Positions 55,938 to 64,000 of a stretch of 64,000 nucleotides of DNA are shown here, piece after piece (position 1 is the stretch's first letter; every line of letters starts with the position of its first letter). Source of the stretch: Zantedeschia hybrid cultivar (Eukaryota; Streptophyta; Magnoliopsida; Alismatales; Araceae); contig JARZZO010000011.1 in the NCBI GenBank assembly GCA_030544215.1, positions 2,776,001 to 2,840,000 on the forward strand. The letters are read 5' to 3'. A program made the translations under genes and the position numbers. The notes under the pieces are model-generated. The model was given only the letters and a program-made list of their open reading frames with translations, was not told the DNA's origin and searched no databases.

Positions 55938-57179
55938 CAATAAAACGAACCCCAGCTGCCGGTTACAGACGCCCGAAGAAGAGGTTTTTACCGGTCTGGT
56001 GTTCCGCGGGGGCAGTTTGAAGTCAAAGTGGGACCCAGCTTTTTACGAAAGCCGCGTCCGACGGTTACGCTTCCAGCCTCCGCTTTTTCACGCGCTTTGC
56101 GCCGCCGAGCCGTGGCTCCCCAATGAACGGCTCGGCAGCTGGAGGCGTGACGATGACGATGCGTGAACCGCACTTGATGGCGGGGCGTGGAAATTACCGG
56201 AGGATGCCGACAACAACTATGAGAATTTGAATTTTAAACTGTTGTTTGGTGTGGTCTCCACTTCTAAATTGTGTAATTCAGTTTTGAGATAATTTCATAT
56301 TTAATATTAATATATATAAGTTTTTTTAAAAAAAAGTACTTACATGTTATTCTACATGCCCTCTTAATGTATATAATATTTTGAAATTGTCACTACGATG
56401 ACATATATTTTATATGTATGAACAATTCACATGTGCCATTAAAATGATGTGTCTTGCAGATATATTAGTTTGTAAGATATTTTTGAAGTTCAAGGTACAA
56501 GAATGGTTGAAATAAAATTATCTCCTTAGTTTATGTGATTTTGGATAAAAAAAGTAAAGATTCCAAATAAGCAATTGTGTTTTAAAACTTAAGTATTTAT
56601 AATAAAAATAAAATTTTTACGTCATTTTACATCACATCATAATCGCCGATAGTCCCTACTTTTTTTCCCAATTTTGTGTCTTGAAACTTTCAAACTTCAA
56701 GATTTGATAGAATTCAAGTGCTTGTCATAGCCCTCTCATAACATATCAGCTGCTTAGATGTGACCCTCTAAAATTTGGAGAGAAAATCCTCTCACGAGTT
56801 TGAAGAAATGAGATCTTTTTGACCTTCTTCCCTATGCCCTTGTACACCTTCACACATGGGGAAGTAGGTGATAGAGTATGGTCCCGTCGTTTTATGGTCA
56901 AATGATTTATTCACCTTCACATCATGTACATGGGGATGCACAAAGGTAACGTGAGAGGTTTGGAGGATCTCGTTTCAAAGTAGAACACAGCTCAGTGAAA
57001 ATTTTCTACTTATTTGAGATTCCCATAGAACCAGGTGGCACAATCAAATGCGGCCTTAGGCGAGACCGTGAGAGACTAGCGGTGTCCTAAATGGTGCTAA
57101 CAGAGGGTAAGAGATATGTTAACCTTTTAATCATGCTTAACTGGACTTTGAACTCCCGTGTAAACCGTTGTTAGTTGAG
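55938..57179. other. Spacer with a small GC-rich island
   Basis: 55955-56200 is GC-rich but without convincing coding content. The remainder is AT-rich. Confidence 0.35.
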
Positions 57180-57640
57180 GTTGTTGGGTTGTGACTCAAA
57201 TTCAGAGGGCATCGCAGTTAGCAACAGTAGTTAGGGAAGGTTCTATATATCGGGTGCGGGGGCAATGCCCCCCACAGTACTGTATGTCTTTGATTTCGAG
57301 ATGAGCCTAGCTTGATGTGGTCTGACATAGGGATATTTTGGAGTTTTAGTTTATGGGGATTTATATATATTGTAATTTTTGAGAAACTTACCCTAAGGTT
57401 GAAAAATAACAGAGCACGGTTGACAGTTCTTTCTAAGATTGCATTTTTATACCTGTTCTTAGAGAAGATTAGTACAAGACAGTAGTAAAAGAGTTAGACT
57501 CTGTGAATGTAGGCATTTTGCCGGATCACCTAAATGATTGTGTGTTGTCTCTCTCTCTCTCTCTCTCTCTCGTTCATTCATTCTTGTTTTGATGAGTATG
57601 TCTAATCTGGTTGGAGAGGCGAGTGAGACTGTTTCCGCGC
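57180..57640 (+). mobile_element. Possible copia-type solo LTR
   Basis: Starts TGTTGGGTTGTGACTC. It contains a TATA-like TTCTATATATCGGG at about 57240, then GACTCTGTGAATGTAGGCAT plus TTTGCCGGATCACC and a CT run, a combination common in plant copia LTRs. It ends GCGCAACA. No PBS or PPT, and no target duplication confirmed. Confidence 0.4.
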
Positions 57641-58129
57641 AACAAAGATCAACATGATTAATGTGAAGTTTGCGATTTGGAAGCCTTTATTGAATAACTT
57701 TTTAAAACTTTTTTTAAAGAGCATAAGTGCTCTAAAAACATAGAGACGAGTACTTAACTACCAGAGGGAGAAAAGCTCTTTATGGGAAAATTTTCAATGT
57801 ACACCTCGATCACAATTAATCTATGTTAATTTTCTTCTACAATCACAGTGATTCTTTCTAGATTCACTGCATTTGTCTCAATTCATTGTTTCGTGTGGAA
57901 ACGAGGCTCCGTAGAACAGCTTGTTCCAAGACCACATTCATGTCATTGCCTTTTGGACCACTCACCAACCCTCTTGTAAGGATTGCCTAGCTACATCTCA
58001 CATGGCGCATCAAACTTGTTAGCCTTATCTTGGAGCTTTGGAAAGCATTGTTGAACCCGAAAAAAAACAGAACAGTGGCGGCACCATATGCCTGTATTTG
58101 TTTTAATAATGTCAGTACATCATGCAGTT

Positions 58130-59460
58130 AGCAGCAAAATCTCTTATGAAAGTTAGTAGTATAAGGAAGCTGATGTCAGTAGGTTCGTAGTTTAGTGGTA
58201 TTATTGGTGGGTACCAATTTGACTTGTTACCTGCATTATCTATCAATTCATTTCCTTTGTATAGGTTATCTACATGCATTTGACCTTTAAAATAAATCAA
58301 GTACCAAGTGATGTTAGTATGATTTCTAATCAACCAGCTCACAACTAAACATGGGGTCACTATGAGCGGATTAGCAAGTGCTTAGGTATTTGTTTATTGA
58401 TAACAACGACTAGAGAAATTGTGATGCATGAGCTAATGAAAAATTTGTGGCTGCCATGCCATCCACCTGGTACATGACACTATCCCTCTAAGAAACCCAA
58501 GCAACTAAAAGGGAGTGGTGAAGCCAAGACATGGCTAATTAACTACCAGACTCTAGTGGGTCACTACTTATCTTCATTATGAGGCCAACATCTATCACTG
58601 TTAATTAATTACCGAAGGCTCCAAGGTTGAGCACTTATTTTAGTTCTTCAATTATTGATAGTGCCGCCCATAACCTATGTAGTAGGTATGTCAGGTGTCA
58701 ACAGACGCCTATCAGGCCTATGTTTGTCTTTATCTTTTGCGAAAAATGGTATATCTTATTTATCCTTAATCCTTAACCTTATTTATCATTGTTTCTTTCT
58801 TTTACAAAATTATCGGAAACAGATGCATATTGTCAGATTATCGAATAATACTTAATGCAAGCATAAACTTCTTAGTATATCCGTTCTAGAAGAGAAAAGA
58901 GATCCCACTTTCAAAACACTATCTATAAGCTACTCTAAACTAGTACATACAATTGTTACTTATTAAACGCGTAACATGCATAAAATTGAACCTTATAAAA
59001 CAAGCGAATGGAGAATGGAGGAGAAGAGAATGGCACAGAAAATGGAGCATTCAGTGGAGAATTATATATGAATATGTGATTAAATTTCTATTTGTAAGCA
59101 CATGGAGAATGGGAGTTGTAAGAAAGATGTGATCAACAGCTAAGATAAACGAAGAATGAAGAGATGGATAAGCAGCTAAATGCGGACTCAAACTTAAATG
59201 TGCCCTTATTCCTATCTAAAATTACCCAGATGTAGATAATTTCTTTATTCTTCACTTAAATTTTACTTAAAAAAATCCTTATCTCTCCTTTGAATCGGTG
59301 AATAGTCGCCTCAGTCGATGTTGACAACCTTAAACCTATTACTTTCTGTTACCCCAAACAACTTCCTGCCCAATGGTTCAGAGCCACCGAATAAGCTGAA
59401 ATGCTCCAATGAAGGGAATCACATTTGCATGGGAAGTTGGGTGTTAAAAGGCTTCGCTGT
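58130..59460 (+). repeat. Block repeat, copy 3 (most diverged)
   Basis: GCTGATGTCAGTAGG, TAGTTTAGTGGTATTATTGG, ACATGGGGTCACTATGAG, GTGGCTGCCATGCC, GTGCCGCCCATAACC and, further right, TTTGCATGGGAAGTTGG then AAAGGCTTCG follow the order of copies 1 and 2 with many changes. Confidence 0.45.
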
Positions 59461-59579
59461 TCTTCATTAAAAAAAAGAAAAAGAAACCCTTAAACTACTC
59501 CCTTAGTCCTATTCAAATCTTGATTGTGCCTTCCATGCACATGCTAGACAGTGCAATTTGTGATATCACTTACTAGGTT

Positions 59580-60552
59580 CTCTTCTTCTGCCAACTCCTC
59601 GCAGTGGGAGGCGGTGGGAGCGCCCACCTAATCTCGCCGCAGATCCGTCGCTGACTTGTCTGGTGGAGTTGTCGCCATTTTTGGTGTTCGGTCACCTATA
59701 GTCGGATCCCTAGGGGCAAGAGCGTCCACTTGTTGAAGTTATTGGGTCTTCCAACTCAAAATCTTAAGGTTATGAGTGAAGTAGACACCATCTATTAAAC
59801 ATTTTTTGATTTTGTCATTTTTCCGATATATGACTATTCTAACACGTCCTCTCACGTGCAAGTCGATTTTAAATTCTGTCACATAGATAACAAATACGGG
59901 ATGCGTGGTCCGGTTCATAACTATAAGCTCTGATATCATATTGAAGTTATTAGGTCATCCAACTCAAAACCTTAAGATTATGAGTAGAGTAGCACCGTCT
60001 ATTACACTTTTCGATTTTATCCTTTTTCTGATGTAGAATTATTCTAACACCACCAAGATCTCCCCCACTCCCAACCCCAAATATTTCTTCTACCCTTCAC
60101 CACCGCACCATCTCCATCCTCTCCTCCAGTTCATCCCTGTCCCCTTTCCCCCTTTCACCCTCCAGTTCATCCCTGTCCCCGAGCCTAGTCCATATGTATG
60201 CCGGTGTATGTCTCCGAGCTCCATTGTTGTCTACTGCTTTGATGGTTGTTGCAGCATCATTTGGCTTCTCTATGCCAATTCTTTTCGAGGAGATCTCCTC
60301 TCCTCCCCTGTGCGAACTCGCCTCTTCTGCCGTCCAATTGATCGGCATCCAATGGTCCTTCCATTGGCAGTTTTTGTCCATGTTGTTCTATGTTTACTCG
60401 CTTGTGGCCGGTGTTGGAGTCAGCGCCGGTCGTTGTTTCCCCCTTACTTACCTGGCCTGCCATGTACTTTTTCTTCCCCTCCCCTGTTGCCGTGTCTTTA
60501 CGCCCTGTTGTCCACTTTGATGTACCCCTTCTCTGACGTGAATGAATATTGA
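59580..60552 (+). mobile_element. 973-bp insert with 18-bp target duplication
   Basis: GATATCACTTACTAGGTT occurs at 59562-59579 and 60553-60570, exact over 18 bp. The insert is GC/CT-richer than its surroundings, begins CTCTTCTTCTGCC and ends GTGAATGAATATT. A duplication of this size points to target-primed insertion (LINE, or cDNA mobilised by a LINE). A 108-codon frame (60194-60520) has no recognised domain. A 38-bp tandem pair (TCCAGTTCATCCCTGTCCCC) lies at about 60120 and 60160. Confidence 0.65.
59731..60049 (-). mobile_element. TRIM element, 319 bp, nested in the 973-bp insert
   Basis: Terminal direct repeats 60049-59939 (5') and 59844-59731 (3'), about 111-114 bp, starting TGTTAGAATA and ending CTTCAATA / CTTCAACA. 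The primer-binding site TGATATCAGAGC follows the 5' repeat directly, one mismatch from the initiator-Met tRNA complement. A purine tract GTGAGAGGACG precedes the 3' repeat. Flanks CCACT (59726-59730) and CCACC (60050-60054) match at 4 of 5 bases. The 94-bp interior cannot code. Confidence 0.85.
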
Positions 60553-60570
60553 GATATCACTTACTAGGTT

Positions 60571-63027
60571 GATCTCTAAACTTTGATTGATGAATTACCT
60601 CGTTGAATTGATGACAGTTTAATATATGATGATGTAAAAATTATTAATTTATCAATCAAAATTTTGAAATTATTTCTAAAGATTAGATAATCCGAACCCT
60701 TTTCCAGGCACGTGATTACAGATCTTTACCATTCTTTCGTATAGTTGGCTGCTAGGATCATGTGTGGAGTACAATAAATGCGGACTAAAGTACACATAAT
60801 ATTTCCATGTGTTGATCACGAACGACTTGGTTCTTTTTCTTCGGAAGGAGTAACTTTGGTTCTTAGAAACACAACATTAGAGGAAAAACTTTGGTGCAAC
60901 TCAGATTCAAACTTAGTCACCTCAGCCATATTTGAATAGGACAAACCACAGATTTGAATAGGACCAATTAAGGCATATATCAAGATTTCCTTTAACTTTG
61001 TCTGAGTGAAGACATATCGAAAACACTCCAAAGTGCAAAAGATACAGAATGCCTTAAACTATGCCTGAGATAAGAACATGTATATGAAAAAAGTTCTTGC
61101 AAAAGAAGGCCTCATATCCTTGGGTCACATCTGTCTCCCTCTGTTTGATGAACAATGCGAACAAACCACCATATGTGGGTTCCAGCGTGAAAGGGGAAGC
61201 CAAATGTCCTTGGATTATCCCCACAGTAGAAGGAAGCCCGGCGGAAGGTGGCCCGAAGGTCAGACGAAAATGCAGAACCAAACCTAGTAAGCTGCACCAA
61301 GTGCATTTGGTGGATGAATTTTTTATTTTTAATCAAATGACTGGGTGTTTGGACACCCTTAACCCTAAGTTCAAGTCAATAAGGATTGAAGTCGAGAAGA
61401 AAAGAGATCCTCTGATTTTTTTTTTTAAGATTATTGTATGTCTTCACGCACATAGAAATAAATAAAACATTTACTAAAGAGCTAAAAATTAAACAACTAG
61501 TTTATCTTTGTTTCTGTATTAGTGGGGGCATATCATTATCTTAAAATAGAGAGGGAAAGTTCAACTTTGAGGGGGATACCACGTACAAAGAATGTACTTA
61601 ACTTTTAAGACGTTAGATCTCAACCCAACAAAATCTAACAATTGTTAAAGAAAAAAATTTCTCCTACACTCCACCTGTCCGGAAATAATTCTATGCTGAG
61701 TTGAATGCATTTGGGCCCGCTGGTTTTTTTATCCAGTGCCCTTTTTATTTCATCTCTCCTCTTACCACACCCAAAATCTAACCGTGAATTTAGGCATTGA
61801 ACGCACTGTAATTTTTTTTCAGTCATCAAATGAGATCCGACCGTCTAAAAAAGTCGAGATTGTGCTCTTAATGTCCCTTGTCATGCATCTAATCTTCAAT
61901 AGTTAAAAAAAAAAAGAATCAACTGATAAAAAAATGAGATATAATTATGATTTGACTCTTCGAAATGTAATATATTTATAAAAAAGTCTCTTTAATCTAA
62001 TTATTTATTTACAAACTCTTACAATCCCCTTAAACTGGTAAAAAGCTCAGAATATTACAAAAAAGTTTTTGAGAGTGTTACAAAAAAATTCATGAGAATT
62101 TTTTTGTAAGAAAGTGAAGATTGTAAAAACTTATTTGTAAATAATCGTATTAAGAGGAGTTATATGCAACATTCAAAGTTGAAGAGGGTTGAAGACTAAA
62201 AAAATCCATGACTTTTGAAGAAGATGGAGAAAATATAAAATACAAAGTCTCCAAACTTTTTTTTTTTAGTTTTGATTATCTTTCCCATGTGAGCAAAGAT
62301 AAAGATAATGAGACACCTACACCAGTTGTGTCAATCCCTCGATAATGCCTTCCACGGGTGATTGACGACGTCTCCCTTAATAAACGAGGTCGGAGTGACA
62401 ATAATGTACCTGACTTATCTACGAGTCCGGTATAAAGGACAATTGCAACATTTGTGAGATTAAAGTGTAAGTATACAAAATTTTACAACATTACCTCGAA
62501 CGTTATTCGTTGAAAAGAAGGAAAAAAACATTAATATGTTGTTCACCAACAAATTAATAGTATTAACAATCATGTCATAGGAAATTTATTTGTACAATAA
62601 ACCAAGAGTTATTTGATCTCTATTTGCTTAGCATTATTTGAACATCTAATTTTTTATACTACCCGATAAGAAATTTATTCAATTAAATTTACTACTACGA
62701 ATAGTACTTGAAGTTGGATAAGTATACGAATACTTGAATATCTCGAGTTCAATAGCTTTTCGTCTTATAAAATATAACATGTAAGCATTATGGACATATT
62801 TTTGAAACTAATAAACAATCAACTTACAAGCCTCTAGATATATTTTAGATCATTAAAATCAATTAAATATACTTTAGATATGAACTTTAAGGACGTACAT
62901 TAAACGACATAGTCAGTCAAATAATAATTAGAAAAAATATTTATTTATAATTTTCATTTTGATATCTAATCAAATGCTAAATGGATATCCGATTTATTCA
63001 GTTAAACACTGGAGTAATACTCGCTGC
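60571..63027. other. AT-rich spacer, nothing recognised
   Basis: Short ORFs at 60816-61829 have no recognisable motif. Around 63011-63027 the sequence GGAGTAATACTCGCTGC looks like a stray end of the GGAAGAGTAATA MITE family. Confidence 0.4.
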
Positions 63028-63384
63028 TAGGGCTGTCAACGGTTCGGGTCTGGGTAGACCCATGCCCAAAGTGAATAGACTCGGACCCGGTTCAGACCCA
63101 ATAAGGATAATGGGTAAATGGGTAAATGGGTCGGGTCTTGGACTTGCTTCTTATTTATTCGATGTTGAAAGATAAATGGGCCTGGTATAAAATTTATTTA
63201 TCTTAAATCTCTATGTGCCAGCTAATTTAGTTTGATTTTAGGTCTAAATTCCAAGAAATTAGCTCACAAATTTTTGCAATGTATGATAATAGAAAGTTTA
63301 ATGGGTAAACGGGTATACCCAGACCCATAACTAACGGGTCCAAACGGGTCTGTTAACGGGCCTGGGCCCATTTTGACAGCCCTA
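63028..63384. mobile_element. hAT MITE, 357 bp
   Basis: Perfect 8-bp target duplication CTCGCTGC at 63020-63027 and 63385-63392. Terminal inverted repeats TAGGGCTGTCAACGGTTCGG and, from the right, TAGGGCTGTCAAAATGGGCC. Subterminal GGGTCTGGGTAGACCC / GGGTATACCCAGACCC words. No transposase. Confidence 0.93.
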
Positions 63385-63444
63385 CTCGCTGCAATGCGAG
63401 TGTTGTGGGCAGCTGTCCGATTAATTTTAGGTTGGACGACTGAA

Positions 63445-63729
63445 GTTGCAAAGCTGCAGCAGTAAGTATATTTTTTCATTTTTAAAATAATTCAAAGAAA
63501 TGGTAACAATTCTAAGAGAATCATCTATATTGCTTGATCTTTGATCAGGTGTTTAAAAAAATAAAGAAGAACAAAAAATAATGATTCATTTTTATTTTTA
63601 TTTTTTTAAGACTGTCCAATCAAAAATCTGATGATATAAGTAACTCTTTTAAAATGCCTTCATCTCTCTGAATTTTTTAAAAAATGAAAAAAAAAAAAAA
63701 AACTTACTGCTGCAGCCGAGCACTGCAAC
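63445..63729. mobile_element. Inverted-repeat element (MITE-like), 285 bp
   Basis: Left GTTGCAAAGCTGCAGCAGTA and right reverse-complemented GTTGCAGTGCTCGGCTGCAG then CAGTAAG. The core is AT-rich and includes a long A run. Target duplication not seen. Confidence 0.5.
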
Positions 63730-64000
63730 GCGTACGTGAGAGTGCCTCAAACGCCAGACTGTCACATACCCGATTCGAATAGGATCCATCCGTTGGCACC
63801 TCGCTTGCGTATAATTTTTTTTTATAAAAAAAAAAAAAAAAAAAACCTCGCTTGGCTTGCGAGGCAGCCACACATCACGATGGCGAAACCAAGCCAGCGC
63901 CAAGCCAACCGTAGCTGAGCCACCGGCGGCGCGGGGCCGTCATTACTGCACTCAAAGTTAGTCAAATCTTCGCAGGAAGCGCCTTAGGGAATCCCGACAT
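63730..64000. other. Right edge of window, nothing recognised
   Basis: GC content rises after 63850 and a gene or promoter could follow, but nothing can be assigned within the window. Confidence 0.3.

Overview
This is a stretch of nuclear genome from a flowering plant. The signs are spliced genes with GT..AG introns, an EF-1-alpha gene with a plant-type leader intron and telo-box promoter, Ty1/copia elements primed by initiator-Met tRNA, hAT and other MITEs, a tRNA-derived SINE and an AT-rich background. I cannot name the species.

Three host genes, all on the minus strand, are supported. (1) The window opens inside an elongation factor 1-alpha gene: the first 95 codons (1-285), a 2.3-kb leader intron, and the 5' UTR exon and promoter near 2654-2922. 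(2) A four-exon gene (9800-12743) encodes a 423-residue protein that I judge to be a conserved but uncharacterised plant protein. (3) A ten-exon gene (16572-37137) encodes ribonuclease H2 subunit B. Its 286-residue product was assembled by hand across nine introns with consistent phase. Only 861 coding bases are spread over 20.6 kb, because introns 3-6 have collected transposons.

The rest is mostly mobile DNA. Intron 5 of the RNase H2B gene holds a complete non-autonomous LTR element (26566-29722), and intron 6 holds a relative of it. Three related hAT-type elements rich in CCTAGGCG-like words sit in introns 3, 4 and 5. Downstream of the gene are a decayed copia 3' end with its LTR (15450-15858) and a hAT MITE (14689-15232).

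From 37.2 kb to the right edge I find no host gene. This part contains a SINE with a perfect 14-bp target duplication, several MITEs, a gypsy-like solo LTR, a short interstitial telomeric repeat, and three same-orientation decayed copies of a multi-kb block. It also holds a young full-length copia element (47169-53807): 243-bp LTRs with 3 differences, a perfect GATCT target duplication and an uninterrupted polyprotein. That element has inserted into an older MITE which keeps its own 9-bp duplication. Further right are a 319-bp TRIM element nested in a 973-bp insert flanked by an 18-bp duplication, and a 357-bp hAT MITE with a perfect 8-bp duplication.

The most notable results are the RNase H2B gene model, the nested-insertion chronology, the 1-kb GC-rich repeat array in the copia leader, and a MITE family with the terminal motif GGAAGAGTAATACTTGCTGC. 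All readings were made by eye, without searches.
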